DNA of 64,000 bases, from contig JAETNQ010000017.1 of NCBI GenBank assembly GCA_021772075.1, positions 1-64,000 on the forward strand, in the 5' to 3' direction. Below are positions 46,071-55,585 of the stretch, one piece after another. The notes beneath the pieces were generated by a model. That model was not told where the DNA came from, did not search any database, and was given only the letters and a program-made list of their open reading frames with translations. Each line of letters begins with the position of its first letter. Position 1 is the stretch's first letter. The position numbers were made by a program, and so were the translations under genes. Origin of the DNA: Lachnospiraceae bacterium (GTDB taxonomy: Bacteria; Bacillota; Clostridia; Lachnospirales; Lachnospiraceae).

Positions 46071-48200
46071 CTATTCTATAAATCCACTAGGATCCAGAAT
46101 CAGGGCAATGCTGCCGTCTCCTAGCTGCGTGCATCCGGATATTCCTCTTACCTTCTTAATATAGGAAGGTATCGGCTTTACAACGATTTCCTGCTTGCCG
46201 ATCAGCTTATCCACAAACATGCAGATGGTTTTGCCATCCAGTTCCAGAACAACCATCATCCCGTCTTCCACAGACTGCTGATAATCTTTCAAACCATACC
46301 AGTCGCCAAGGCGGAGTACAGGAAAACATTCGCCGCGCAGCATGACGAATTCATCGCCAGTAGGCTCATGTATCATCATATCCTCTCTGACGCTTACAAA
46401 TTCTTTCACCAACCCTGTTTCCACAACGAAGGAAGAAGTTCCCGTCTCCAGGACAACGCCATCGACAATCGCCAGCGTCAGCGGTATCTTCAGGCTCATC
46501 GTGCTTCCTTCTCCGGGTTTGCTTTCAATCTCCAGCATTCCGCCGATCGCCTGGATATTCTGTACTACCACATCCATGCCGACGCCGCGCCCGGAATATT
46601 CCGTAACCTGTTCATTGGTAGAAAATCCCGGCAGAGTGATAAACTGGTATACTTCCTTATCCGTATAAGCAGAATCCGGTTTTCCATCTTCCAGAATCCC
46701 CTGTTTCCGCGCTTTTGCCAGAATCTTGTCTCTTTCCAGCCCTTTCCCGTTATCCGTAACGCTGATCCAGACTTTTCCGGCTTCGGTCTTCGCCGAAAGC
46801 GTCACTTTTCCTTTTTCCCTCTTACCCGTCGCTTTCCGCTCTTCATCGGTTTCAATTCCGTGGTCCACCGCGTTACGGACAAGATGCATCAGAGGATCGG
46901 AAATATGTTCGATAATATTCTTATCTACTTCCGTATTTTCCCCTACCATCTCGAAATCGATATCCTTTCCAAGCTTCCTCGATACATCGAATACGATTCG
47001 GTTCATTTTCTGGAAGGTATTGGTCAAAGGAACCATTCTCATGGACATAATCACATTCTGCAGATCCGTAGAAATCTTCGCCATCTGAGTCGCCGCTTTA
47101 TTAAAATTCGTCAGATCCAAACCAGGCACTTTCAAGTCCGGATTCTGCATAACGACCGACTCCGATATTACCAGTTCTCCGATCAGATCCATCAGCATAT
47201 CCATTTTGTTTACGTTTACACTGATGAAAGTCGCCTTATCGGATTTCGCCTTATCTTTGACAAGCTTTTTAGGCTTTCCGGGTTCTTTGGGCTTAATCAC
47301 GTAATCGCCGGGAGCAATTGCATTTTCTTTCTTTTCTTCCTTCTTTCCTTCCTTCTTCGCCTCGATTTCCTCCACGCTGGAATCCAAATCAATCGAAGTT
47401 TCCCCAAAATCAAATCCCTGCAGGAATTCCTCCGCATGGCATTCGTAAATATCTACTCTTTCAATATCATATCCTACGCCGATTATATTCCGCACCTCTT
47501 CTTCCGATGCCTGGGCCTGTAAAAGAATGCGAAATCCCTTCTCTATAATCGTCTGCGCACTGCTTTCATCCGCAATGATGTCCTCCGGTGAATAGAGGAT
47601 ATCCTCCGCTATTTCTTTCAACGCATATACCACTTTATATGCATGTACATTCGCCATCTCCGTTTCCTGGAAAAAGATAACGTTAATCTTATAGAAACGG
47701 CTGTCACTGCTGGCTACCGGGGCAATATAAAACTGCTTCGGTTCCTCATGGACATTCTGCGGCAGGTCTTTCGCTTCGTTTTCCTCTCCGCTGTTCTGGA
47801 TCTTGTTCAAAAACTGATCCAGATCCGCAATAATTTCACTCGGATCCCCATCCGTCGCCTGACCGCTCTTGATTTTTTCCATTTCTCCGGTAATGAAATC
47901 TTCTACCTCAAGAACATGCTCCACCAGTTCCAAATGCGGAACATTATCCGGATGCGACTCCCTCAAATAGAAAAATACGTCTTCCAGCTTATGGGAGATA
48001 GCCGTTATATTATCAAACATCATAATGCCTGATGAACCTTTGATGGTATGCATCGTCCGGAATATCTCATTGATACTGTCCTCATCAAAGCATTCGGCAT
48101 CCTTCTGGTCCAGCACCATCTCCTGCAGCTGCTCAAGCAGCTGCTCATTCTCAAACAAATACATGTCCAACATGCCTTCCGTGTTAAATTCGTCAGCCAT
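46071..48200 (-). CDS. cheA: Chemotaxis sensor histidine kinase CheA
   Basis: A 709-residue kinase from ATG 48200, chosen because AGGAAGGAG lies six bases upstream; an ATG at 48218 precedes that site. P1 HPt domain with phospho-His in HTIKGSSG (about 52), a P2-like domain (about 170-270), P3 dimerisation (about 330-400), P4 ATPase with HLVRNAVDHGIE (N box), VTDNGKGL and GRGVGMDVV (G boxes), and P5 CheW-like domain. Order and length are normal. Response regulator partners in the cluster are CheB, the 130-residue CheY-like protein and the HD-GYP proteins. Confidence 0.96.
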   Translation of the reverse strand: MADEFNTEGMLDMYLFENEQLLEQLQEMVLDQKDAECFDEDSINEIFRTMHTIKGSSGIMMFDNITAISHKLEDVFFYLRESHPDNVPHLELVEHVLEVEDFITGEMEKIKSGQATDGDPSEIIADLDQFLNKIQNSGEENEAKDLPQNVHEEPKQFYIAPVASSDSRFYKINVIFFQETEMANVHAYKVVYALKEIAEDILYSPEDIIADESSAQTIIEKGFRILLQAQASEEEVRNIIGVGYDIERVDIYECHAEEFLQGFDFGETSIDLDSSVEEIEAKKEGKKEEKKENAIAPGDYVIKPKEPGKPKKLVKDKAKSDKATFISVNVNKMDMLMDLIGELVISESVVMQNPDLKVPGLDLTNFNKAATQMAKISTDLQNVIMSMRMVPLTNTFQKMNRIVFDVSRKLGKDIDFEMVGENTEVDKNIIEHISDPLMHLVRNAVDHGIETDEERKATGKREKGKVTLSAKTEAGKVWISVTDNGKGLERDKILAKARKQGILEDGKPDSAYTDKEVYQFITLPGFSTNEQVTEYSGRGVGMDVVVQNIQAIGGMLEIESKPGEGSTMSLKIPLTLAIVDGVVLETGTSSFVVETGLVKEFVSVREDMMIHEPTGDEFVMLRGECFPVLRLGDWYGLKDYQQSVEDGMMVVLELDGKTICMFVDKLIGKQEIVVKPIPSYIKKVRGISGCTQLGDGSIALILDPSGFIE

Positions 48201-48245
48201 ATGTTTCTCCTTCCTCATTTTATCTTGCTCTTTGCTTTTTTATTT

Positions 48246-48638
48246 TCAGACCAAGTTAAGCTTCTTCAATGCCTGTTCAAACCTTTCCTGGTCGATAGGC
48301 TTGCCTGAATATATAGTACATCCCAGTTCAAAAGCCATTTTTACATTTCTTTCCTCATTCAGCGCCGTCGTCATAATTACCTTAACCGCCTCATCTTCCG
48401 GAATATTTTTCTGCTTTTCCAGATTACGGATCCCCTTCAGCGCCTGATACCCATCCATAACGGGCATCATAATGTCAAGACACACCAAATCATACGGCTC
48501 CTCTTCTTCCAAGGCAAGCATAAAGGCATCCACAGCTTCCATCCCATCTACCGTTACATCACATTCCCCATATTTGGATAAGAAGTTCGCCATAAATTTT
48601 CTTGTTACAAAATCATCTTCCGCCAATAAAATTTTCAT
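48246..48638 (-). CDS. CheY-like response regulator
   Basis: A 130-residue single receiver domain. Acidic pocket AEDD at 7-9, phosphoacceptor in VCLDIMMPVMDG (about 57), Thr in MTTALN and Lys in GKPID. It lacks an output domain. Between cheB and cheA, so it is the natural CheY of the system, or a phosphate sink. Without flagellar genes nearby its target is open. Confidence 0.9.
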   Translation of the reverse strand: MKILLAEDDFVTRKFMANFLSKYGECDVTVDGMEAVDAFMLALEEEEPYDLVCLDIMMPVMDGYQALKGIRNLEKQKNIPEDEAVKVIMTTALNEERNVKMAFELGCTIYSGKPIDQERFEQALKKLNLV

Positions 48639-48650
48639 CCTCTCTCTCCT

Positions 48651-49682
48651 CTACATTTTACTTAAAACGCTATATGTTTTTTTGGCAATCTCATCAAGCC
48701 TTACCTGATACTTCACGGCTCCAATATCATATGCAACTTTCGGCATTCCATATACGACGCAAGTGGACTCATCCTGTCCGATCGTCTGCGCTCCGGCTTT
48801 CCTCATAGCCAGAAGCCCTTTCGCCCCGTCGCCGCCCATCCCCGTCAGGATAATGCCGAGCGCATGGGCGCCCGCCACGTTTGCCACGGAATAGAACAGT
48901 TCGTCTACCGACGGGCAGTGTCCGTTTACTTTCGGCCCCTGCCTGCATTCCACCTGGTAAACGCCGTTCACTTTTACCAGCCGCATATGCCTGTCGCCTC
49001 CGGGGGCGATCAATACCTGGCCTCTCATAACCCTGTCGCCGGTACACGCCTCCTTTACTTTCACTCTGCACTGTCCATCCAGCCTTTTTGCATACATTTC
49101 CGTAAAACCCGGAGGCATATGCTGCACGATCACAACGCCGGGGATATCCTGGCCGAAATCCTTGACAACGGAAAAAATTGCTTCCGTCCCGCCCGTGGAT
49201 GCCCCGATTGCCACGATAAGATTATTATCCTTCAACTGCATCGGCTGTTGCGCCGTCTGCATCATTGCCGTCTTTTTAATATTACTCGTTTTTACGTTAG
49301 AAGCTATTTTTACCTTCTCGCTCAGTTCATTATGGATGAAATCTTCTATTTGCGCCCGCCCCGTGCCTACCGGCTTCGCAACAAAATCCACCGCCCCTGC
49401 GTTCAGCGCTTCGAAAACCTTATCGCTCAATGCGCTGATCACTACAACCGGAATCGGATACTGCGGCATCAATTTCCGCAAAAATTCGATGCCATTCATT
49501 CTTGGAAGCTCTACATCCAATGTCATGACATCCGGACGGTATTTGAGAATCGCATCCCTCGCCTCGAAAGGATCCTTCGCCACCGCTACTACCTCAATAG
49601 CGGGATCTTTATTCAGGTTCTGTACCAGCAATTCCCGAAAAACCAAGGAATCTTCCACTACCAAAACTCTAATTGGACGCAT
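48651..49682 (-). CDS. cheB: Chemotaxis protein-glutamate methylesterase CheB
   Basis: A 343-residue protein with an N-terminal receiver (phospho-Asp in VMTLDVELPRMNG, about 56) and a C-terminal methylesterase/deamidase. Catalytic Ser is in IGASTGGTEA, His in VQHMPPGFT and Asp in GMGGDGAKGL. It removes methyl groups from receptor glutamates, opposing CheR, for adaptation. Immediately downstream of cheR. Confidence 0.96.
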   Translation of the reverse strand: MRPIRVLVVEDSLVFRELLVQNLNKDPAIEVVAVAKDPFEARDAILKYRPDVMTLDVELPRMNGIEFLRKLMPQYPIPVVVISALSDKVFEALNAGAVDFVAKPVGTGRAQIEDFIHNELSEKVKIASNVKTSNIKKTAMMQTAQQPMQLKDNNLIVAIGASTGGTEAIFSVVKDFGQDIPGVVIVQHMPPGFTEMYAKRLDGQCRVKVKEACTGDRVMRGQVLIAPGGDRHMRLVKVNGVYQVECRQGPKVNGHCPSVDELFYSVANVAGAHALGIILTGMGGDGAKGLLAMRKAGAQTIGQDESTCVVYGMPKVAYDIGAVKYQVRLDEIAKKTYSVLSKM

Positions 49683-49697
49683 ACAATTATTATCCTC

Positions 49698-50504
49698 TTA
49701 TTTTCTAAAGATTGAAGGGCGGATGATCTTAAAGTCGCTGCTGCCCCTCTCCAGCGTTTCCGTCGTGCCGATAAACAGATATCCCCCTGGCTCCAGGCAG
49801 TCATATACCTTCCGAACCAATTCCTGTTTTGTCGGGCCGTCAAAATATATCATTACATTACGAAGAAAAACTACATGCATTTTTTTCTTAAAAGGAAACG
49901 GATTCATCAGGTTAAACTGGCGAAAAAGCACTTCCCTCTTCAGTTCATCCGTTACCGCATATTTGTCCTGGCCGGGAATCTTCTTTAAGAACTGGCGTTT
50001 CCACTTATCGGGAAGCGAATCAATGCTTTCGCTGCTGTAAACGCCCGCCATTGCCTTTTGCAATACTTTGGTGGAAATATCAGTCGCCAGCACTTTCGTA
50101 TCCCAGTTCTTATGATCCGGCCCGAAGAATTCCTTGAGAACCATCGCGATCATATAAGGCTCTTCCCCTGTGGAAGATGCCCCGCACCAGATACGCAGAT
50201 CCTTTCGCGCCCGCTCCTTGTCCTTAAGATAAGGAAGCACCGTGCTTTTAAAAAATTCAAAATGTTCGAATTCCCGCATAAAAAAGGTATGATTCGTAGT
50301 CAGATGGTCAATCAGCGCTTTCTCCAGCTTTCCCGATGAATCCTTCTGCAAAGCATCCATATAATCGTTAAAGCTATGCCAGCCCTCCCGTCTCATATAA
50401 TTTTCGAGCCTACCATTCATTATAACCTTTTTCTGGCCCATATCAATACCGTAACGCTTTTTTAAATAATTTGCAATCCTGAAAAACTCCTCATCTGTAA
50501 TCAA
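49698..50504 (-). CDS. cheR: Chemotaxis protein methyltransferase CheR
   Basis: A SAM-dependent enzyme methylating receptor glutamates. I start at TTG 50504, which has GGGGAGG about nine bases upstream and gives 268 residues beginning ITDEEFFRIANYLKKRYGI, the normal CheR start. The frame is open to 50615 but that part is not CheR-like. RIWCGASSTGEEPYMIA is the SAM-binding motif, and FLRNVMIYFD and GGYLFIGTTET complete the family pattern. A gap of 120 nt before it may hold a promoter (TTGTTA near 50580). Confidence 0.93.
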   Translation of the reverse strand: MITDEEFFRIANYLKKRYGIDMGQKKVIMNGRLENYMRREGWHSFNDYMDALQKDSSGKLEKALIDHLTTNHTFFMREFEHFEFFKSTVLPYLKDKERARKDLRIWCGASSTGEEPYMIAMVLKEFFGPDHKNWDTKVLATDISTKVLQKAMAGVYSSESIDSLPDKWKRQFLKKIPGQDKYAVTDELKREVLFRQFNLMNPFPFKKKMHVVFLRNVMIYFDGPTKQELVRKVYDCLEPGGYLFIGTTETLERGSSDFKIIRPSIFRK

Positions 50505-50624
50505 ATACCTCAACCTCCCCAAGACACCGGTCTTTTTTTCCCTTTCCCCTGCGGCCGTTATAATATAATATGAAATAAAATAACAAGGATATGATCCACG
50601 GATGTTGCTTGGCATTTCATCTGT

Positions 50625-51677
50625 TCAGCATAACTGGCGGTATATCTTGCAATATATACGAAACATATCAGGATCAAACTTTTTGCCTGCATCCTTCTCC
50701 ATAATGGAAAGAGCCTCATCCATACCAAGAGAAGAACGGTAAGACCGGTTTTCCGTCAACGCACAATAAACACTGACTAATGAAGCTATTCTGGCCGAAA
50801 GAGGAATCTCCTCCCCTGTCCGTCCTTCAGGATAGCCGCTTCCATCCCAGTTTTCGTGGTGAAAATGGGCAATATCAATAGCCAGCTCTATAAAATCATT
50901 ATAATCGCTGCCCGTCCGGATGTCACTAAGCAATTTTGCGCCGATCGTCGTATGCTGCCTTGCGATCTCCGTTTCTTCCTCCGTCAGTTTGGAATTTTTT
51001 TGTAAAATTTCTCTCGGGAGGGCAATATTCCCAATATCGCACAATGGAGCGGCGATTTCTATCGTATCTATAAAATTATCGGAAATTCTATCTTCGAACA
51101 TAGGCGAAAGCTGCAGCCCCTGTGCCAGGGTTCTGCAGTTTTTACGCATCCTTTCCGTATGGCCTTTATCAAAATAAGCATTCTCCGCCGCAGCATTCGC
51201 CAGAGCGTATAATACATTTTTTTTCCCCTTCTCAATTTGATCCAGCTGTGTGCTGACGGAGACCTGTAAACGTCTATTTGTTTCTTTTAACTGCCTGTTG
51301 CTTTCATACAAGCGCAGATGTACGCCTACCCTCGCCTGTACAACCGCCGGGATAAATGGTTTGGTGATATAATCATCGCCTCCCAAAGAAAATCCATGGA
51401 CAATATCCTGCGCATCCGTAAAAGCCGATATGAAAATAACGGGAATATCCCTCGTTTCCGCATTGTTCTTTATAATTCGGCAAAGTTCATAGCCGTCCAT
51501 TCCAGGCATTGAAATATCCGACAAAACAAGATACGGCCTGTGTTCATACAAAAACTCCAACGCCTGTTCGCCGCTTTCCGCCAAAACAGGCTCATACCCC
51601 ATATCCGCAATAATCTGCTCCAGAATTACCCGGTTGGTTTCCATATCATCTACGATCAAAATCCGAATGGCGCTCAT
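50625..51677 (-). CDS. Response regulator with HD-GYP-type domain, HD motif altered
   Basis: A 350-residue protein with an N-terminal receiver (DDM, phospho-Asp in VLSDISMPGMDG, Lys in TKPF), a linking coiled coil (about 120-160) and a C-terminal HD-GYP-like domain. HFHHENWDGSGYPEG and HTTIGAKLL are kept. The HD motif itself reads APLCDIGNIALP, with Cys in place of the metal-binding His and Asn in place of Lys. c-di-GMP phosphodiesterase activity is therefore doubtful. It overlaps the histidine kinase stop by 4 nt (ATGA), so it should be that kinase's partner. Confidence 0.9.
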   Translation of the reverse strand: MSAIRILIVDDMETNRVILEQIIADMGYEPVLAESGEQALEFLYEHRPYLVLSDISMPGMDGYELCRIIKNNAETRDIPVIFISAFTDAQDIVHGFSLGGDDYITKPFIPAVVQARVGVHLRLYESNRQLKETNRRLQVSVSTQLDQIEKGKKNVLYALANAAAENAYFDKGHTERMRKNCRTLAQGLQLSPMFEDRISDNFIDTIEIAAPLCDIGNIALPREILQKNSKLTEEETEIARQHTTIGAKLLSDIRTGSDYNDFIELAIDIAHFHHENWDGSGYPEGRTGEEIPLSARIASLVSVYCALTENRSYRSSLGMDEALSIMEKDAGKKFDPDMFRIYCKIYRQLC

Positions 51678-53128
51678 TCCTGTCCTTCCCCCGGTTCGCT
51701 TTTTTCTTCATCTATCAATGCATCCAGCGCGCCATAAGCCGCTGATGTCTTTTCATAGTTTTCTTTCTGAACCGCCATCTTCAAACGGAGCGCCATGCTC
51801 TTTACCTCCCTCGGCGCTTCACCGGTCAGTTGTTTCACCGTATCGGCAAACATTTCCGCCTTTTCCCAATTCTCCATTTCTACGCAGAGAATCAGTTTTG
51901 ACAACGTCCTCTTCAGTTGATCCTTATTGGCCTCGCTTCCATACTGCCGTATGTCGTTCTCCTCCGCCTCCTGCAACGGCTTCCTCCTGCTAAATCCAGA
52001 AGGGATTCCCTGTACGGGAACGGAAGCCGCCGGCATTTCCTCCCCTTCCGGAACCGTTACCCAAATGGAAAAAGAAAAATTGGATCCTTTTCCTTTTTCG
52101 CTTTCTACCCCGATCGTTCCTCCCATCAGCTCCACCAGTTCTTTACATATATTCAAGCCCAGCCCGGTTCCGCCGTACTGTCTGGAAATAGAAGCATCTA
52201 CCTGGGAAAAACTTTGGAACAATTTATCTTCATCTTTTTTATCGATGCCGATGCCGGTATCCATTACGAAAAAATATAACTCTATTTTATTATTTACCTG
52301 TGCTGTCTTTACGACTTCCACGCTGATTCTCCCGATTGAAGTGAACTTCATCGCGTTATTGATCAGATTATTCAAGATCTGGACGATACGGAGTTCATCC
52401 CCTATGAGATATTCAGGAATATCATCGGACATAGATACCACAAAATCCAGTCCCTTTTCCGTAATTCTCCTGATATGGCTGTCTTTTACATAATCCAGCA
52501 TATTTTTAAAATGAAACCGCTGGGGATCCAATGTAAACTTGCCCGCTTCCAGCTTGGAAAAATCCAGGATATTGTTAATAATCATCCCCATGTTTTCACA
52601 GCAGCGTTCCATCAAATGCAGATTCTTTAATTTGCCGGAATCCGACTCGATTTCCAACAGTTCCCTTACATTGCCCAGGATGCCGTTTACCGGCGTCCTC
52701 AGCTCATGGGTGACATTGGCGACAAATTCCGATTTTACCTTCATCGCCTGTTCCGCTTCATATCTTACCTGGGCCACTTCTTTGCCCAGAAATTCTTTTT
52801 CCAATATATCGTTGGCCATACACACATACTGCCCGTCGCTGCTTCGCATGATCCGGGCTTCTACCGGAAAACAGGTCTGGTTCTTCCGGTACGCCGACAT
52901 AGTCTCTGTTTTCCGCTCAAATGCATATTCCGTGGAAAATCCTTCCTCCGTTTTTGTGAAAATCATCGGGAAAATATTGCTGATATGTATATTTTCTTTT
53001 TCTCCTCCATATCCAAGCTTTTCCCTTGCCTCGGCATTCGCATAGGATAAGGTTCCTTTTCCATCAAACACAAGAACCATTTCCAGCGCATGCTCTACAA
53101 GGGATGAAAGAAATTCCTTCTTTTCCAT
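51674..53128 (-). CDS. Soluble PAS histidine kinase
   Basis: A 484-residue cytoplasmic kinase without transmembrane segments. PAS domain (about 8-110), HisKA with phospho-His in NVTHELRTPVNG (about 140), and ATPase domain with N box NNLINNAMKF, G1 DTGIGI and G2 GGTGLGLNI. The last ~110 residues are helical and resemble an HPt domain in which the usual His-containing motif reads FADTVKQLTG, so Asp would replace His. Placed between two response regulator-HD-GYP genes, which are its likely targets; the PAS suggests an intracellular or redox signal. Confidence 0.9.
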   Translation of the reverse strand: MEKKEFLSSLVEHALEMVLVFDGKGTLSYANAEAREKLGYGGEKENIHISNIFPMIFTKTEEGFSTEYAFERKTETMSAYRKNQTCFPVEARIMRSSDGQYVCMANDILEKEFLGKEVAQVRYEAEQAMKVKSEFVANVTHELRTPVNGILGNVRELLEIESDSGKLKNLHLMERCCENMGMIINNILDFSKLEAGKFTLDPQRFHFKNMLDYVKDSHIRRITEKGLDFVVSMSDDIPEYLIGDELRIVQILNNLINNAMKFTSIGRISVEVVKTAQVNNKIELYFFVMDTGIGIDKKDEDKLFQSFSQVDASISRQYGGTGLGLNICKELVELMGGTIGVESEKGKGSNFSFSIWVTVPEGEEMPAASVPVQGIPSGFSRRKPLQEAEENDIRQYGSEANKDQLKRTLSKLILCVEMENWEKAEMFADTVKQLTGEAPREVKSMALRLKMAVQKENYEKTSAAYGALDALIDEEKSEPGEGQE

Positions 53129-53159
53129 CGTTCCATCCCCCGGCTCCTCTTCGTCTGGC

Positions 53160-54248
53160 TTATACGAAAGTAAACATCTTAATCACTTCGACAATATTGA
53201 AAAAGTCTTCCTTCGCCAGTTCAAAGCACTCCAATACGTCCGGAGCGAACTGTCCGCATTCCCCCTTCATGATCATATCATATGCCACATTATTTGCATA
53301 AGCGCCCTTATATACCCTGTTGCTTACCAAAGCGTCATATACATCGGCAATCGCAACCACCTGGGCGGATAACGGAATCTCATCCCCGACCAGCTGGTCC
53401 GGATATCCCTTGCCGTCCCATCTTTCATGGTGATGGCGGCAGATATCATAGCAGCACTGAAAGAACTCATCATCCTCGTCCTCGCTCTGGCGGAAGTTTT
53501 TGAGGATCTCACAGCCGATAGTGGTATGCGCCTTCATCGTTTCAAACTCTTCTTCCGTCAAACGCCCCGGCTTTAACAGGATCGCGTCCGAAATACCGAT
53601 CTTGCCGATATCATGCAAAGCGGAAGCCCTGGCGATCTGATCAATCTTTTCCGGCGTCAGGCCGTACTTCGGGAAATATTTTGCCATATATTTCAGTAAT
53701 ATCCTTGTAAAATATTTAATTCTCTTAATATGATCCCCCGTCTCCAGGCTTCTGAACTCCACAACCGCACTCAGCGCGTCGATCATGAATTCATTGTTTT
53801 TCTTGCTTCTGCTCTCCTGGGCAAGGATCTTTTCTTCCTGTTCCTTCAGCTTCTGCTCCATATTGATCTTATTCCGGTACAGCTCGATAATATTGCTGCT
53901 CCTTCTCATAACGATATGAGGATAGAAAGGCTTGTGCATTACATCGGCAACTCCGTAATTATAAGCCCTTCCTTCGCTGGACGCGACGGACTCCCCCGTA
54001 ATCAGGATAACGGGAATCTTATCCAGCAGATCGTTCTCTTTCATATAATCTAATACGCCGAACCCATCCAGAACAGGCATCACGACATCGAGGCAGATCA
54101 GCACGATATTGTCGTTCTCTTTCAAACGCTCGATTGCTTCCTGCCCGTTCGGAGCCTCAATAATGTCATAATCATCGCGGAAAATTTCTCCAAGTATCAC
54201 TCTGTTAACTTCTTCATCATCAACAATCAGTATTTGTTGCCTATCCAT
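53160..54248 (-). CDS. Response regulator with HD-GYP domain
   Basis: A 362-residue protein from ATG 54248 (GAGGG six bases upstream). Receiver domain (DDEE, phospho-Asp in ICLDVVMPVLDG, Lys in HKPFY), coiled coil (about 120-160), then a full HD-GYP domain: ASALHDIGKIGI, HTTIGCEIL, HHHERWDGKGYPD. All metal-binding residues are present, so c-di-GMP hydrolysis is expected on phosphorylation. First gene of the cluster, behind the promoter at 54300-54328. Confidence 0.93.
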   Translation of the reverse strand: MDRQQILIVDDEEVNRVILGEIFRDDYDIIEAPNGQEAIERLKENDNIVLICLDVVMPVLDGFGVLDYMKENDLLDKIPVILITGESVASSEGRAYNYGVADVMHKPFYPHIVMRRSSNIIELYRNKINMEQKLKEQEEKILAQESRSKKNNEFMIDALSAVVEFRSLETGDHIKRIKYFTRILLKYMAKYFPKYGLTPEKIDQIARASALHDIGKIGISDAILLKPGRLTEEEFETMKAHTTIGCEILKNFRQSEDEDDEFFQCCYDICRHHHERWDGKGYPDQLVGDEIPLSAQVVAIADVYDALVSNRVYKGAYANNVAYDMIMKGECGQFAPDVLECFELAKEDFFNIVEVIKMFTFV

Positions 54249-54299
54249 ATTTTTCCCTCTTTTCAATATATTTTCCGGCACTGCGTACCAATCATAATA

Positions 54300-54328
54300 A
54301 GACTAACATTTTTCAACATAAATGTCAA
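54300..54328 (-). promoter_or_regulatory. Promoter of the signalling/chemosensory cluster
   Basis: Minus-strand TTGACA (54323-54328), 17-nt spacer, TAGTCT (54300-54305). About 45 nt of leader remain before ATG 54248. No sigma-28 type (TAAA..GCCGATAA) element was seen. Confidence 0.65.
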
Positions 54329-54372
54329 AGATTTTTGTAATATTGGACACAAATTAAGACATAACAATTATA

Positions 54373-54401
54373 TTGCGCCGGGTTTATAAAAATGCTAAAA
54401 T
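54373..54401 (+). promoter_or_regulatory. Promoter of the kdpD-like/kdpE pair
   Basis: TTGCGC (54373-54378), 17-nt spacer, TAAAAT (54396-54401), about 42 nt before the start of the kinase gene. It diverges from the chemosensory promoter. Confidence 0.6.
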
Positions 54402-54449
54402 AAACCATCCGCACCAACATAGCGTCCGCAGGCAGAAAAGGATAGGTTT

Positions 54450-55541
54450 ATGCAACGTTTTCTTCATTTTTTACTTCCAAAAATTACTACAAAAAATAAC
54501 CGCAGAAAAGATGCCCTTATTACCCTTCTCCTGCTCGCGCTTGCTACGGCGCTTTCCTTCCTTTATTTCCGCGTATCGAGGAATTCGGCCAATGTGGCGC
54601 TTCTGTACATCCTTGCCCTTGTTCTGATCGCCCGCGTCACGGACGGTTATTTCTGGGGTATATTCGCGTCAATGATCGGCGTTGTCTGCGTCAACTTCCT
54701 GTTCACATACCCCTATTGGGCGTTAAACTTTACGCTGGCAGGTTATCCCGTTACTTTTATCGGCATGCTCGCCATTTCCTTTATTACCAGCGCGGCCGCC
54801 ACCCACATGAAACAACAAATGCAGATGCTCGCCGAAAGGGAACGGCTTCTGGTGGAAGCGGAAAAAGAAAAAATGCGCGCCAATCTCCTCCGCGCCATTT
54901 CCCATGACCTCCGCACTCCCCTGACAGGCATTATCGGCTCCGGAGCCTCTTATCTGGAAAACGGGGATGCTCTTGACGAAAAGCAGAAAAAAGAACTGGT
55001 AAAGCAAATTTATGAAGACTCCAACTGGCTGCTGAACATGGTGGAAAACCTTCTGTCAGTCACCCGCATCCAAGGCGGGGAAGCCAATGTAAATAAATCG
55101 CTGGAATCCGTCGAGGAAGTGGTATCAGAAGCTGTGATCCGGTTAAAAAAGCGTCTGCCCGATGCCCGGATCGATGTCAGCGTGCCGGATGAACTTATTC
55201 TGATCCCTATGGATGCCATTCTCATTGAACAGGTCCTGATCAACCTGATGGAAAACGCCGTCCTGCATTCCAAAAGCGAACTGCCCGTCTCCTGTTATGT
55301 CGAGGACTCGGAAAACGATATTATATTTCATGTGAGGGATTATGGAATCGGTATCCTGCCCGAACGGATAAAGACTATTTTTGACGGAACGGCATATACC
55401 GGAAACATTTCCGCAGACAGTTCCCGGGGCATGGGCATCGGACTTTCCATCTGCAAAACGATCATCTCCGCCCACAAAGGCATAATCGCCGCTTCCCCTT
55501 GTCCGCAGGGAACGGATTTTCATTTTTCCCTGCCCAAATAA
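54450..55541 (+). CDS. Short KdpD-like sensor histidine kinase
   Basis: A 363-residue membrane kinase equal to the C-terminal half of KdpD. Four hydrophobic helices (about 24-110, DUF4118 type) are followed by HisKA (phospho-His in ISHDLRTPLTG, about 151) and ATPase domain (NLMENAVLHSK, VRDYGIGI, SSRGMGIGLSI). The ~400-residue N-terminal KdpD/UspA sensor part of full-length KdpD (about 900 residues) is missing; the AAGGATAGG site before ATG 54450 shows this is the true start and not a truncated read. Paired with a KdpE-type regulator. Confidence 0.88.
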   Translation: MQRFLHFLLPKITTKNNRRKDALITLLLLALATALSFLYFRVSRNSANVALLYILALVLIARVTDGYFWGIFASMIGVVCVNFLFTYPYWALNFTLAGYPVTFIGMLAISFITSAAATHMKQQMQMLAERERLLVEAEKEKMRANLLRAISHDLRTPLTGIIGSGASYLENGDALDEKQKKELVKQIYEDSNWLLNMVENLLSVTRIQGGEANVNKSLESVEEVVSEAVIRLKKRLPDARIDVSVPDELILIPMDAILIEQVLINLMENAVLHSKSELPVSCYVEDSENDIIFHVRDYGIGILPERIKTIFDGTAYTGNISADSSRGMGIGLSICKTIISAHKGIIAASPCPQGTDFHFSLPK

Positions 55542-55585
55542 TCGGACCAGGGTGATATAAAAAGAAAGGCACGGTTATTGATTCT

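Noticed and set aside
46368-47522. Long plus-strand frame opposite cheA
   Set aside because: Shadow of cheA; composition rich in Arg, His, Phe and Ile with no family resemblance.
50505-50615. Longer CheR start at 50615
   Set aside because: The added residues do not resemble CheR, and a TTG at 50504 has a good Shine-Dalgarno sequence.
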